Shown: positions 1 through 11,420 of the stretch, piece by piece
Layout of the letters: each line of letters starts with the position of its first letter
How positions within the stretch are numbered: the first letter of the stretch is position 1
From: Flaccisagitta enflata
Taxonomy: Eukaryota > Chaetognatha > Sagittoidea > Aphragmophora
Length of the DNA stretch: 64,000 nt
Assembly: GCA_965153355.1 (NCBI GenBank)
Contig: OZ231127.1
Location: forward strand, 6,944,001 to 7,008,000
Direction of reading: 5' to 3'
The notes under the pieces: generated by a model
What the model was told of the DNA's origin: nothing
What the model saw: only the letters and a program-made list of their open reading frames with translations
The model's database searches: none
Translations under genes and position numbers: made by a program

Positions 1-318
1 AATTTTGATCTCTGCTATATAGTTCAACTAAGTAGAATAGTCATGGTACTATTTGAGCATATATTATCGGTCCATATGACAGGTTTTATGGCAATTTAGA
101 GTGAAAAAAGGCGCCCTAAATAGACATCATTATGAAAAATGCTGAATTTAAAGAAAAATAAATGAATTTTTTGGATTATCTGTTAAGATTACAAAAAGCT
201 CATGATATCTTCAATATCAGATGGCATTCTTTCATTAATGTTTACATGTCTGGAAAAATTTAAAAAATCATTATTTTTTACATTTTCAGTACTAATAAAT
301 CAGTCTATTATCACTACA
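1..318. other. AT-rich non-coding sequence
   Basis: I see no open frame, RNA or recognisable repeat in this stretch at the window edge. Confidence 0.5.
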
Positions 319-733
319 TACTACGCGAATCAATAAAAAAGCCGCACTTTTGAATGGCAATTTGTCATATTTAATTTCAAAATAATTATACAAAATCTTA
401 GACCATTTTGAAGATCTCAAAGAGATCTTTCATTTGGCTTCAATCTGGTATTTCTAGCTTTATTCGTTTAGAAATGGCATAAAAAAGAGTGAAAACATTG
501 CCATTTTCAGTTTTGCAATCCTATTGAAAAATGAGCATTTCTGCAAAAGAGAGGTTCACTTTGGCAAGCTCTATCTCCTAAACGGTTTGAGATACAGACC
601 TGGGGTTGGTCTAGAATGAAAGAAAATTCAAAAATCTTCAAAATCAGTTTAACAAAAAAACTTTGAATTTATTTTTTGTGTCTCTTCCACTCAGCTACAA
701 AAGAGTGCGGCTTTTTTTTTGATTCACGTAGTA
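319..733. mobile_element. Foldback MITE, TA-flanked
   Basis: The two ends are inverted copies of each other: TACTACGCGAATCA plus an A run and GCCGCACTTTT on the left, and the complement (AGAGTGCGGC, T run, GATTCACGTAGTA) on the right. TA lies at both outer edges, which fits Tc1/mariner-type target duplication. There is no transposase inside, so it is non-autonomous. A second copy with the same right end lies at 41,898-42,794. Confidence 0.7.
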
Positions 734-1939
734 TTTGACCTAATTTGCATGCTTTTATTACCCTTTAAATAAAGAAAATCGCACAAGGACGCACAAGGAG
801 TGACATATGCCAAAATGTAGTTCAAGGGGTCCTGAATCCAGAATGCTATGGCTCAAGCCGTCCTTCTCCATGCAAATTGTGATTTTCTTGGCCTAAAATG
901 GGCAAGTTATAATGCGTATAAAAGTCAAAATTTATATTTGATTTGAAGAAAAATGAGTGAAGTGAGTTAAATGAGCAAAAAAAATGATTTTTTTTTAGCA
1001 CCTTATGACAGCGTGCCCACGACGCCAACATTTAGGGTATCAAAATGGGTTAAAATAGAAAATATACATGAGTGAAAATAAAAAAACAAGTGAATAAAAA
1101 TGATTAAGATAAGACATGCATGATATTTGAAAGCAAAATTTGCATCCGTTTAGCAAGAGACTCGGATTTAGCTTAAATTACTGAGGAAGATTTACTGAAA
1201 ATTTCTCCAAATTTCTTTTTTGTCACTGACAAGGGGTTGGTCGAAATTATAAGTTTGCATAGAAAATGAAAAAATGAAAAAACAAAGAACATAGTTCTCT
1301 TCCCAAATCGTTTTTAGAGAGAACTATGTCTTTGAAAATGCAAAATTCTTTTGGGTGTGGCTTTCTTATAATTTCGACCTGAGAAAATAGAAAAAAATGT
1401 CAACAGAATTTCACTAAAAATCTTCATTTTTTTGCCATTTTCCGTGAGAATTGTTTATCAAAAGGCGATTTAAGGCATAAAACATGGAACAGACGTACAT
1501 ATCAAGTGTATCCAGTGACAACATGAGCAATGACAACATTTGTGGATAGATAATTAGTCCATTATTGATGCAAAAGTGGGGTGAAGCGCTTCATTTTTCC
1601 CTGGCAGATTTCACGTCTTATAGAGGAACCTTATTGAACAAAGACAATAATTTGATTGATTTGGTCAAAACATTAGACAATTAAAATACAAAATGCAGGA
1701 GAGTTAAGCACTATATTTCACTTGATTTTCTCAAATTTCTCTTATGTACTCTAAGCTCATAAAGCTTTTAATCTAATAGAAATGAGTTAATATTGGGTAT
1801 AAATAGTTTCATAACATCTGAAAATATGCAGAAAAATGTTTTTCACTCTGTATTTTTCATAAGGAACAATGTAATGGAAAAGATACAATGTCAATCCCCG
1901 ATGAGCCACCTAGCGCACAATTCAGGCCACAGTGCGCCG
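734..1939. other. AT-rich intergenic DNA
   Basis: There is no credible coding sequence here. A local inverted repeat around 1,265-1,375 (AACATAGTTCTCT against AGAGAACTATGT) suggests one more small hairpin element, but I could not place its ends. Confidence 0.4.
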
Positions 1940-2040
1940 GTCCGTCCGTAACGCATGAGTCAAAAAAAGTGGGAAAACTCGCATATCTGCCCCTGCCCAC
2001 CCGTCCGCAACTGGTATTGGCCGTGTATCCGGCCTTGTTT
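1940..2040 (+). repeat. Family 1 (TAGTCGCG element), 5'-truncated
   Basis: It keeps the right half of the family: CCCCTGCCCACCCGTCCGC, then GTATTGGCCGTGTATCCGGC and CTTGTTT. The hairpin end is lost. Throughout this annotation '+' for family 1 means the TAGTCGCG hairpin end comes first. Confidence 0.7.
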
Positions 2041-2230
2041 GTGAAAATGCCAAATTTTATGTACAGATACAGATTTTACATATACAGATTTTACACACAA
2101 TAGCTTTTTAAAAAAATTCAGGTTTTAGTGAATAACTATGGTCTTTGAACAATAAACTATTGAAAATGTTTGTTTGTTTTTTTTTCAAAATTCTTTTAGA
2201 GTAATCAGAGCTTCAGGGGTATAAAACTAC

Positions 2231-2412
2231 GCCGGATACACGGCTACCGAAGTCGCGTGTGGGTGGGCAGGGGCCATATCTAAGGTTACTGGACCATTTG
2301 GGTAGGAGCAGTGAGGTCCAGAAATAAAAATCGTAACAAATTTAAATGTGACAGACCGACCGACCAACCGACGGACAAAGCGGGGTGGAGTCGCTTGCAT
2401 GCGACTAAAAAC
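2231..2412 (-). repeat. Family 1 element, near full length
   Basis: It runs from GCCGGATACACGGC through GGGTGGGCAGGGGCC and a GACCGACCGACC body to a terminal GCATGCGACTAAAAA. This is the longer subfamily, with an extra internal segment (GGAGCAGTGAGGTCC) also seen at 39,910, 41,915, 45,845 and 46,134. Confidence 0.8.
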
Positions 2413-2936
2413 TAAAGGATAATCGTTTGAAATGGTATATTAAGACTGAAAACCAAATTTAGTCCTCGTCTGCACTATTGTAGCTCAAGCTCTTGGGAAG
2501 TCATGGTCTAACTCTTAAGGGGTTGATTTTGGAATTTAGCTCGGTGTTTTTTATGCTATTTTTTTAATTGGCGCCCCTCGCATCGCAGCTCCTGCCAAAT
2601 TGCCTGACTGGCCTAATGCTGCACTGCCCCTTCCCAATCGCACGTGACTAGTGTTCCTGTATATCTGGCCTTGTTGGAAAAAAGTCGAATTACGTAATTT
2701 GACTTTTTGAAATTGGGCTTTTGAAATAAGGTTTTTATTTTTTTTTTTCAGGTATGTGATGAAGTTGTGCTATTTCCTGTTTGGGATGACATTTTTTTAC
2801 ATTCACTTATAAAAGCTAACTTTTATCTTTAAAATGACGCTAACCAGAGGCATTTTTTTTTAGTTATGATTTTTTAAATTTTTTTTAAATTTTTTGCATT
2901 TTTATTAACTTTAATTTGTAGATAAAGGTAATATTA
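2413..2936. other. AT-rich intergenic DNA
   Basis: No gene or clear element is seen. Homopolymer T runs are frequent. Confidence 0.4.
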
Positions 2937-3561
2937 ACAAGTCATCCAAGGATCGCACATGGTCAGCGGTACCCGTTGCCCTGCTTGGAGTGTTTAGGTG
3001 AAGAATCGAGGTGAAAGCAGGGCAGCGGCCCCAGAGGACCGATGTCCTGTAGAACACAGGGGTGAATTTCCATACGTCCTGGGAAGAGGTGAGGGGCTCT
3101 GAAAAGATTTGACCATATCCCAGAGGTTTGATTCCGGCCAACAAGGCTGAATTCAGCCCAGTGAAGGCTGATTATAACCAGATGAGAGCTGATTTCAGGT
3201 CCGAAAGAATTAATTTCAAGCCTGAAAGAGGCAATTTCAGGTCTAAGACTTTGGTCAAGGATGGCTGGTTTCATGCCTGGAAATGCTGGTTTCATGCCTG
3301 GGTCCCAGGCTGGGAGGCGAGATTATGGGCTTAAGAGGCCTGATTATGGGCCTGAGAGGACTGATTTGGGGCGTACAAGAGCTGATTTGGGGCCTGAGAG
3401 GGCTGATTTTAAGCTCTAGAGACCAGATTTCAGGCCCCAGTAGGCTGGATGAGGGCCTCAGGCCTCTGAAGGGGGGGGACGGACGGAAGGACGGACGGAC
3501 GGACGGACGGACGTATGGAAATTCACCCCTGTGTTCTACAGGACATCGGCCCTTTGGGGCC

Positions 3562-3566
<5 letters not shown>
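2937..3566 (+). repeat. Family 2 composite element (head, minisatellite, inverted short head)
   Basis: A long head (about 2,937-3,085) begins AAGTCATCCAAGGATCGCAC and contains GGTCAGCGGTACCCGTTGCC, a GCAGGGCAGCGGCC segment and TGTCCTGTAGAACACAGGGG. A degenerate ~21-bp minisatellite follows (about 3,150-3,450), then a GGAC run and an inverted short head (about 3,510-3,566) ending CCCTTTGGGGCCGCTG. The order long head, minisatellite, inverted short head recurs at 4,383 and, reversed, at 29,429. Open frames across it are artefacts of the repeat. Confidence 0.75.

Positions 3567-3630
<64 letters not shown>
3566..3630. repeat. (GA)n microsatellite
   Basis: A GA dinucleotide run directly abuts the inverted head of the family 2 copy. 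Confidence 0.95.
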
Positions 3631-3631
<1 letters not shown>

Positions 3632-4175
3632 CGTGACTCATACACTCATACATACATAGGCACACACACTTAGACAAAGGAAGACCGAGAGGGGAAAAAA
3701 GAGACAAAAAGAGACTGAGATATAATAACAACAATAGACAAGCAATCAATCAAACATCATGAGATGCATATACAAAATCCAGAAGAATATGCATTGCAAA
3801 AAAAAAAACTCCTATTTATGACTTTTTCCGGTCGGCGATTAGCCGCCTTTATTGGTAATTCACTTGTAAATGAACGCATAAAACTGGGTAGTCTGGGTAG
3901 AACTCCACGTCCGTCGAGTCTCTTCATGAAGTGATCATTTATTTACATTCTCTTTTTAACGGATACTGAGTGGGATTCCGAGGAAGCAACAACGACGTCT
4001 TCTGGTGCTCAAGTCTGCGTTTCCGAACCAAGTGTTCTTTTGTCTCGAAAGTTAACATCACTATACTAGGGTAGCGGTGTATCCGGCCTTGTTTCTACAC
4101 AACATACTTATTGCTGGAATTTGGGCTGCAACTGGGGATGGGGGAAAGGAGAGGGGAACATAAAGGAAAATTAAG

Positions 4176-4178
<3 letters not shown>
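3631..4178. other. Non-coding DNA with a family 1 end fragment
   Basis: No gene is seen. The sequence GTGTATCCGGCCTTGTTT at 4,076-4,093 is the right end of a family 1 element. Confidence 0.5.

Positions 4179-4258
<80 letters not shown>
4179..4258. repeat. (GA)n microsatellite
   Basis: A pure GA run of about 80 bp. Confidence 0.95.
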
Positions 4259-4261
<3 letters not shown>

Positions 4262-4382
4262 AGAATTATGGGATTTTTTGGGGCCCTGAGACTTTTTACC
4301 CTCGGAACCCCGCGTCGCGCCCGAAGAGAAGGCCGTGCTGCAGAAGAAAGTGGCCGAAGAGGAGAAGAAAAAGAAGCAAAAA

Positions 4383-4990
4383 AGTCATCCAAGGATCGCA
4401 CATGGTCAGCGGTACCCGATGCCCTGCTTGGAGTGATTAGCTGAAGAAGTGGAGTGAGAGCAGGGCAGCGGCCTCAAAGGGCCGATGTCCTGTAGGACAC
4501 AGGGGTGAAGTTCCATATTTCCTGAGATGGCATATTTGGGGTAATTTTGTGTGATATTCATTGGGAATTTTTTTTTTTTTTTTAAATTTCTGTCAATTTG
4601 CCATGTTATTCAATGAGAATTTGGGGTCTGAGAGGCTGGATTTAGGGCCCAAGAGATTGGATTTTTGGCCCAAAAGGCTGGAATTGAGGCCCAAAAGGCT
4701 GGAATTGAGGCCCAAGAGGCTGGATTTGAGGCCTGAGAGGCTGGATTTGAGGCCTGAGAGGCTGGATTTGAGGCCTGAAAAGCTGGATTCGAGGCCTGAG
4801 AGGCTGGATTTGAGGCCTGAGAGGCTTGATTTAAGGCCTGAGAGGCCAGATTTGAGGCCTGAGAGGCCAGATTTGAGGCCTGAGAGGCTTGAGAAGCTTC
4901 GGAGAGGGGAACGTACGTAATGTCAGACGGATGTAACGGTTCACCCCTGTATCCTACAGGACATCGGCCCTTTGGGGCCGCTGCCCAAAA
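4383..4990 (+). repeat. Family 2 composite element with 21-bp minisatellite
   Basis: A long head at 4,383-4,522 is followed by a clean minisatellite at about 4,620-4,895 (units such as GAGGCCTGAGAGGCTGGATT) and an inverted short head at 4,933-4,990. The array translates as RPERLDL-like repeats in one frame and SQASNPA-like repeats in the other; neither resembles a known protein. The flank 4,259-4,382 shows nothing recognisable. Confidence 0.8.
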
Positions 4991-4999
4991 AGGGAAACG

Positions 5000-5262
5000 C
5001 AGAAAAAGATGAGGAAGAGGAGGAAGAGGTGGAGATGGAGAAGAAGAAGAAGAAGGAGATGGAGATGGAGAAGAAGAAGAAGGAGATGGAGAAGAAGAAG
5101 AAGAAGAGAGGAAGAAGTAGAAGAAGAAGAAGAAGAAGAAGAAGAAGGAGATGGAGAAGGAGAAGGAGAAGGAGAAGGAGAAGGAGAAGGAGAAGGAGAA
5201 GGAGAAGAAGACGAATGAGATGGAGAAGAAGAAGAGAAGAAAAAGAGAAAGAAAAAGATGAA
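5000..5262. repeat. GAA/GGA-rich polypurine microsatellite
   Basis: Interleaved GAA, GGAGAA and GAGATG repeats. The long K/E/R/S open frames on both strands are a consequence of the repeat. Confidence 0.95.
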
Positions 5263-6059
5263 GCAAGAGTTAAAACTAGACAGTGAGACGGAAGAGAGCA
5301 AACTGAGATAATTCGAAATGATAATGATAATGATAATGAGGTTATCTGCATATGAAAGACTATGTTTGCCATGGTTTTTAATGTTTTTATTGATAAAGGA
5401 TAGTTGTGAGGGGTCCTGATTAAGCACCATTGAGAGTTCCCAAGACTCTCATCCTTTGTTTTTATGTTTTTTTTTTTTTTATAAAGCAATGTTGTCACAA
5501 GACATAAAAATGATTCACCAATAAGGCTATAAAGGCGGCTAATCGCCATAAGAAGTATCATCCTCTGTCTTACTGGCACCTCCCAATTCGCCCTTTCAGT
5601 CGTAAGTTGGTTGAATTACGTCTGGCGGTAAATACAGTCATAGTCCATATGTACGTGGTCCATATATGCGTAGTCCATATTGTGAAGTTTAAAGGCATGG
5701 TGGGCGAAAAATGACCTGTCTTGATGTTGCTCTTAATGATTGTAAACGGAAATTTTTTGGTTATCACCGTTGGGAAGGCACGCGCGAGTTACGAAGATCC
5801 CTCGGATATGGATCCATTACAGAAATTTTTTTTGCAAAATAAAATTCTCGTTTTTTAACCTTTTTAAGTCGTACAGGGAATTCTGTTTTGATTCGTCTTA
5901 AATCACTGCTTTTATTCTGCGTCCTTTTTAATCTAATGCATCTCCTTGTTTTTTTTTTGTTTTCTTTTTTTTTTAAACTTGCTGCATGATCGTATGCTTT
6001 GTCACAACCCATTGTCGACGAATATAATTCATTTACATGTCGCCATTTTGTACTTCCCG
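5263..6059. other. Intergenic DNA
   Basis: No supported gene. Short open frames have biased composition and no recognisable domain. Confidence 0.4.
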
Positions 6060-6200
6060 CGATCCCGTTGTTATCAGCATCATCATCATTATATCATTGT
6101 CGTCATCATCGTCGTCAGCATCATCGTCATGATCTTTGCCTTTATCGTCAGCTTCATCATCATCGTCATCATTTTCATCATCATCATCTTTATCACCCTC
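6060..6200. repeat. (CAT/CGT)n trinucleotide repeat
   Basis: A degenerate ATC/CGT array lies at the point where the LINE homology on the minus strand fades. The D-rich minus frame here continues out of the LINE frame. Confidence 0.85.
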
Positions 6201-7256
6201 TTCATCGTCATCCAAAACGGGGAGAACTTTTGCCCCAAGGAACCGAGGCTGTTTCTTAAGTGGACTTGGTTGCCCATGAAGCACCACCTGAGGATGGAAG
6301 CGGGACTGATCCGAGTCAGAGGTGAAGAAAGTTACTGAAGACTACGCCCCGTGAAGCGCCCCAAACTTAGACTATGGCTCTCACCAATCTTATCACACTG
6401 AGACAGCTGAGGCTTGGTAAAAACATATTCCATGCAAAATTTTGGGCCCCTGAGATAGCAGGAACCTTTGATAGGGTGAGGTTGAAATTTGTATTGAATT
6501 AGCATTGGAATCAATATTTCTATTGTGCAAATTTTGTCTCTGCCTTAGATTTCTATGGAAATTTCATGATCACCCTAACAAAGGTTCCTGCAGTTCCAGA
6601 GGCCTGAAATTTTGCATATGATATCTTTTTACCAAGCTTCAACCATAGTAAGATTGGTGAGAGTCAGTGTCGAAGTTTGAGGCGCTTCATGGGACGTACT
6701 GAAGACATAGACGGGGTCAAAACAAGCTTGTTGGCAGCGGCCCAAGTGGCCACAGAATCCAAGGTGGTGGTAAGGCGTGGTCCTAATTCATCAACAGCAG
6801 AGCCCGACGCACACAAGTACTGGTCATCTGCGTAGGACGGCTGAAGAGGGAGGACAGAGGGGCAGTCGGCAATGAAGAAGTTGAACAGGATGGGACTCAG
6901 AACGCCCCCTTGAGGGATCCCAGTGTGAATGACGTGATGCCTTGACGAGACGCCGTTGTAGATACACGAAGCTGTTCGACCACGGAGAAAAGTGTTGAAA
7001 CAACGAACGAGATTGTGGTGGAGGTTTGTATTGGAGATCTTCTGGAAAAGCAATTCAGGGTGGACAGAGTCAAAAGCCTTGCTCATGTCCAAACCGACAA
7101 TGACAGTGCGACGAGGAGGCTTACGATCGTTGAAACCCTGGACGATGGCAGTCACCATGGGAAGCAGGGCCGACATAGTCGAGTGGAGAGGGCGAAACCC
7201 GTGTTGACTGGGAGAGTGCTCAAAAGCTGCTTAACAAAGCGAGGTGATGAGTCATG
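6200..7256 (-). mobile_element. Decayed LINE (non-LTR retrotransposon) reverse transcriptase, interrupted
   Basis: Reading leftward on the minus strand, one sees QHGFRPLHST (about 7,205), LDMSKAFDSVHPELL (about 7,080), GIPQGGVLSPILFNFF (about 6,900) and SYADD (about 6,830). These are the usual RT motifs of Jockey/L1Tc-like LINEs, including the catalytic YADD box. The frame stops making sense at 6,698, but the expected continuation (FFTSDSDQSR, HPQVVLHGQP) resumes at 6,333 and runs to about 6,200 after a 355-bp insertion. A frameshift lies near 7,235 and the endonuclease is absent, so this is a dead fragment. The clade assignment is tentative. Confidence 0.9.
6343..6697. mobile_element. 355-bp foldback element with 9-bp target duplication
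   Basis: The arms are inverted copies of about 130 bp: ACGCCCCGTGAAGCGCC at the left end, GGCGCTTCATGGGACGT at the right end, with a shared interior (CTCACCAATCTTA against TAAGATTGGTGAG; GCAGGAACCTTTG against CAAAGGTTCCTGC). The direct repeat ACTGAAGAC flanks it at 6,334-6,342 and 6,698-6,706. Removing the element restores the LINE frame, so the boundaries are well supported. It has no coding capacity. A 9-bp duplication fits Mutator-like or FB-like transposition. Confidence 0.88.
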
Positions 7257-7460
7257 TAGCGCGCGACTAGGAGTTTCAGCAAAATGTTTACGTAATCATT
7301 ATTGTGCTTATTCATTTCCTAACTACTATCATGATTCAGAAAGAAAAATTTTTTCGAGAATGAAAGGGAAAACAATTATCATTCAAGGGCTGTCCTGGGG
7401 AGGAACTGTAGTTGACTAATTATTGCCCCAACACTGCAAGAGCTAACACTTCTCTACAGC

Positions 7461-7902
7461 TACAGTACCATAGGAGCAATGAGAACCTCAGATGGAGGGT
7501 CATTTCCTGCTTCACTATTCTAATGAAATAGCTTCAATTTTAGTTTTTCTGAAAGCTGATGAGCAAGAGCTTTGAGTGAATATAGCTTTATTCCTCTAGC
7601 TCTAACTGTTGACCAAAAAGAAAAAAAGAGCTGCACCACTCCGGATTTGAACCTGTGACATTGAAGAGAGAGAAGTTAACTTTCTCATGATCATCACTCT
7701 ATCAATAGAGCTATCGCGCCACATGCAATTATTAGATATCAATTGGCGATTTTGTTATGAATCACTTGGTTTGGAATTTCGTGTTCACTCAATACCTTGG
7801 ACCATCAGCTTTCAGAAAACCAAAGCTTTAGGTTCTTCCTTTAAACAGTGAAAATCTAGAGGGCCCTCTTTCTACTGCTCTTATTGCTCCCATCGTACTG
7901 TA
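7461..7902. mobile_element. Foldback MITE carrying a tRNA-like segment
   Basis: Inverted ends TACAGTACCATAGGAGCAAT (left) and the complement of TACAGTACGATGGGAGCAAT (right) are flanked by TA, in the Tc1/mariner style. A second internal stretch of pairing (AAGCTGATGAGCAAG against CCATCAGCTTTCAG) supports a long stem. The centre holds a tRNA-like sequence on the minus strand. The flanks at 7,257-7,460 and 7,903-8,263 show no gene; a family 2 fragment (TTTTACAGGACTTGTCCCC) lies at about 7,991. Confidence 0.7.
7640..7735 (-). other. tRNA-like / pol III promoter-like sequence
   Basis: On the minus strand an A-box-like TAGCTCTATTGATAGAGTG is followed about 45 bp later by a B-box-like GGTTCAAATCC. 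The stems are imperfect, so it is more likely a tRNA-derived remnant than a functional tRNA gene. Confidence 0.45.
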
Positions 7903-8263
7903 TCCTGTAGGGGAAAAAATCCCTTCAAAACCAAAAGGAGACAAAAGATGAATGTATGGATCCAAAGTTGTACACACTGCTTCCTCCTGCGTTTTACAGG
8001 ACTTGTCCCCTTTGAACCCGTTGCGCAAAAGTCCACGGTGTAGGAGAATTAGAATTTTTAAGACTGGCATCCTCGATTTGTGTTTGACCAAATTTAGTTT
8101 CCCAGCGGGCACTTAATCGTGCTTTTGCCCCAAAATTGTAATTGACAGAAATTGCTGACATGCATAGATAAAACCACTTAATTTTGTTTAGTACACTAGT
8201 TTTTTTTATCTTTCTGATTTTCCCGCTTTCTTTCTCTCTTTCCCTCTTCTTTTGTTTTCTTTT

Positions 8264-8391
8264 CAGTTGCGGACACGCAACACTTAAAGAGGCTTGGTCC
8301 GTCTGTCCGTTGGTCCGATGGTTCGTAATGATCGAGTTCCGCCCCTGCCCACCCGTCCGCAACTGGTATTGGTTGTGTAACTGGCCCTGTT
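8264..8391 (+). repeat. Family 1 element, near full length
   Basis: It starts CAGTTGCGGACACGCAAC (hairpin end), passes through GTCCGTCTGTCCGTTGGTCC and CCCCTGCCCACCCGTCCGC, and ends GGCCCTGTT. The hairpin arms carry compensating changes relative to AGTCGCG/CGCGACT. Confidence 0.8.
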
Positions 8392-8839
8392 ACATATTTT
8401 CCCTCAATCTTTCTTTTTCGAGTCCGGACAACTTTGAGTCCGGCCCCACGGCCTATTCTCCTACGCCGCTGGCAGAAGCCACGTTTCAAACATCGTTAAA
8501 ACGATAATTGACTGGTGTCACGCTTAGCCGACCTTGGACGGGATGAAATTCATCAATTTTACATGTTTGAAAATTGAACAAAACCATACATCATCATGTA
8601 GCTTACCAATTTTTACATTTGAATCCATTCTTCGGTTTTCTTAAGTAAGCTCATTTTTCATGCAAATTAGGCTTAAATAGATATTGTTGGAAATTTTTTT
8701 ATTAGAAATTTTAGTGAAATACAATAAAGAAATCAATATGACAGTGAAATATTTATTGATAACGTTCAAACAAACATGTGTGATCATGTTTCTGAAATTT
8801 TTTTGAATTTTTTTAGTTTTTTAAAAAAATCTCTATAAG
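8392..8839. other. Non-coding DNA
   Basis: Nothing recognisable beyond AT-rich sequence. Confidence 0.4.
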
Positions 8840-9600
8840 TACCATTTCTGGCTGGGTGGGCTGTTGGTAGGAAGATTTTTTTTACCAAGCTCTGTTTCAT
8901 GCCAGTGACGAGGAATCTTTAAAGGAAGCTTCATGCAAAATTTCAACCAGATCGGACAATTATTTTAAAAGTTATGCAATTTTTTCATTTTTTCATCTGG
9001 TTGGCTGGTTGGTCTGGTTGGACTGCTCGACATTCTTTAGGTCGCATCAGATTTTAGGCAAAGGACCCTCTTGATCCAGATACCAACCATGCAAAATTTC
9101 ATTGGGCTAGCTCAAATAGTTCCTGAGATATGCGAATTTGAATTTTGAGAAATTTTACCAAACTAAAACTTAAAAGCATCGCGCATTTGTGTGAGAAGCG
9201 CTGCGTGGAAACAAAGAATTAACTACGAGTTTTGGTCGGCGAGCGTTACAATTCAATTCTTATTTCTGTAGTGATCAACTTTGGAATTTCACTGTGACCA
9301 AACGTTTTGGAGTTAAGAGTTGAAATTTTTAGTGCAAGTACAGAATTTGACCTTCTTTCCCATCATGAAGATGAATTTTTTGTCACTTATGTTACTATGC
9401 CGTGGCAAAGTATGAATCATAGTGTGACACAAGTGTGACAGCTAAAACAAAGAGCACCTCTGAATTGTAACGCTCCAGGAAAATGTTCATTTCTCTAGAT
9501 TGAAATGGAAAAAATCCTTGAAAATTGGAGGAAAGGTCCTTCAACTAGTCCTTAATGCAATGAAAAAAGAAAAAGTGCTTAATGTTTGATTAAAGATAGG
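8840..9600 (+). repeat. Dispersed ~760-bp repeat (copy 1)
   Basis: It is an inverted, diverged copy of 39,415-40,245. Shared landmarks include GGGCTGTTGG with ACCAGATCGGACA, ACCATGCAAAATTTCATTGG, GCATTTGTGTGAGAAGCGCT and GACACAAGTGTGACAGC. No protein is encoded, so it is probably a non-autonomous transposon. Confidence 0.7.
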
Positions 9601-9931
9601 CCTACAAAAAAAACTGTCTACCTAACTCATTTTTTGTAAAAAATGACTGAAAAATTAAGGGGAAGAGTATTATAATTCAAATTCATTTTTTGTCATCTTA
9701 CAGTTGAAATATTGAATTCAAACTTTCTACACATATCAATGGATTGATAGTGATTGCTTACAAGCTATTGGATGACCCCGTTGACATTTTTTGATTGGTT
9801 AAACTTGCAATTTGCTTGCAGGGACAGAATCGGGACAGGCCAAAATAGACCCTTCTACCCCTGTTTTGGACCCCATAGGGGCAGCCGGTGTGGCAAAAAA
9901 TGGTTTGGTATGGCACACCAGATAGTTAGGT

Positions 9932-10240
9932 ATCATATTCATATGACCATATTTGTGACCTTATGCAATTAAGCAAAAGAAGCGATGACACTTCTTCAAT
10001 GGTGGTGAGTCAGGGTTTTTTGCGCGCATGACGAAACTCGGAATTAACCAATTAGTAAACAGGTTTGCAATAGGAATCATATTCATATGACCATATTCAT
10101 GTGACCTTATGCAATTAAGCAAAAGAAGCGATGACACTTCTTCAATGGTGGTGAGTCAGGGTTTTTCGCGCGGATGACGAAAGTCGGAATTAACCAATTA
10201 GTAAACAGGTTTGCAATAGGAATCATATTCATATGACCAA
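9932..10240. repeat. Tandem duplication, ~145-bp unit
   Basis: The block beginning ATCATATTCATATGACC recurs at about 9,932, 10,077 and 10,222, giving two full units and the start of a third. The first two differ by only a few bases, including TTTTTTGCGCGCATG against TTTTTCGCGCGGATG, so the duplication is recent. No function is apparent. Confidence 0.85.
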
Positions 10241-10395
10241 TGACGCAATCTATTTAAAAAAATCCCGCCTTACCTAATGAAATTTGGTCTTTTGGAGAAG
10301 CGATTTTCCTAGAAAGAGAGAAGCGGGTAATTAAATGCACGAATCATTTCTTTTCTCTCTTAGTTTTCATGAAGGAAATGGATGTTTTCTTAGAA

Positions 10396-11010
10396 TAACC
10401 ATGGGCAAAAAAAAAAAAACCGTACATGGCGGTTTTTGATGCCTTTGATCGGCTTGGTTTCAATGAAAATATAAAAAAATTGGTGACTGTTTGAAAGATC
10501 TTCGAAAATTCTTTTAATCTAGACCAAGCAGAAAGTTGTAGCTCAATTCGTTTAGAAATGGCAACCGTTTGAAGTAAGCATCCCCATAATCTGTCAATTG
10601 ATGGGATTCTATTCTTTTAGTTCTGTCTATAAAAGCATGAAAAACATATTTGACAAAAGGAAACTAAGAAAAACTCAAGAGAAAATGAAAATATAACCTA
10701 TTATCTACAAAATGGCGCCAAGCAGACCTTTTCAAGTCAATCCGTTTAGAAATGGTAATAAACCAAAGACATTTAGTCCATAAATACAAGTTAGTAAAAA
10801 ATGTCATATCTGGCAGATTTCAATTTGATACTTTTTTTTTTTAAATTAACATATCTTCTAGAGTTTTCAAGTTAGAATTTTGTTCAACAACTCATATCAA
10901 AGATTTTTCGAAGCTCTTTAAAATGGTTACAGATTTTATGTACTTTCTCAAAAGCAGTGCCAAGTTATTGTAGAAATAAGCGAAGTACGGTTTTTTTTTG
11001 CTAATGGTTA
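10396..11010. mobile_element. Foldback MITE, ~615 bp
   Basis: The terminal inverted repeats are TAACCATGGGC plus an A run and CCGTAC on the left, and GTACGG plus a T run and GCTAATGGTTA on the right. The interior is AT-rich with repeated GTTTAGAAATGG phrases that also occur in the MITE at 319-733. No transposase is present. Confidence 0.65.
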
Positions 11011-11194
11011 GTAACGAAAATTAGTTCTAGAACGTCAGGAGAAAAATCATGTAAAGGCCGATGACATTATTTCCAGACAAAGCCCTCAAAAAGTAGATAA
11101 CAGCACAACAAAAACATCGAAAGAAGTAAAGGAAAAACCTTAAAGAGACGAAGAATAAAGGTTAGTGAAAAATGTTCTCAAAACAATGTTTGGA

Positions 11195-11420
11195 TTATTG
11201 GTCACAGGCACGCAACCCTACTATGTCTCTGGGTAGGTGGGTCCGTCTGTTGGTCAATTGGTCCATCTGTCAGTTGGTTTTCCCATAACCAAAAGCTTCT
11301 TGGGCATTTTGGGGGCGTTTTAAATGTTCTATCACTTCACCACCCACATTGACTTGGGTAGCCATGTATCCGCGATCGTTTATAGTCGCGGACATGGAAA
11401 GTTTCAGTTGGCCCTGTAAT
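11195..11420 (+). repeat. Family 1 element, diverged
   Basis: Weak hairpin end CACAGGCACGCAACC, GGTCCGTCTGTTGGTC body, and a GTAGCCATGTATCCGCGATC end, followed by another GTCGCGGACATGG. It appears degraded or chimeric. Confidence 0.5.

Noticed and set aside
4561-4920. RPERLDL repeat protein
   Set aside because: It is the translation of the family 2 21-bp minisatellite. The same array at 51,390 reads equally well in other frames.
6033-6338. Asp-rich and His-rich small proteins
   Set aside because: They come from the CAT/CGT repeat. The minus frame beginning near 6,287 is in fact the tail of the LINE fragment.
9754-9972. 72-residue open frame next to a TTTGCTTGCAG acceptor-like site
   Set aside because: It runs into the 145-bp tandem duplication and shows no domain; the splice-like site alone is not evidence.
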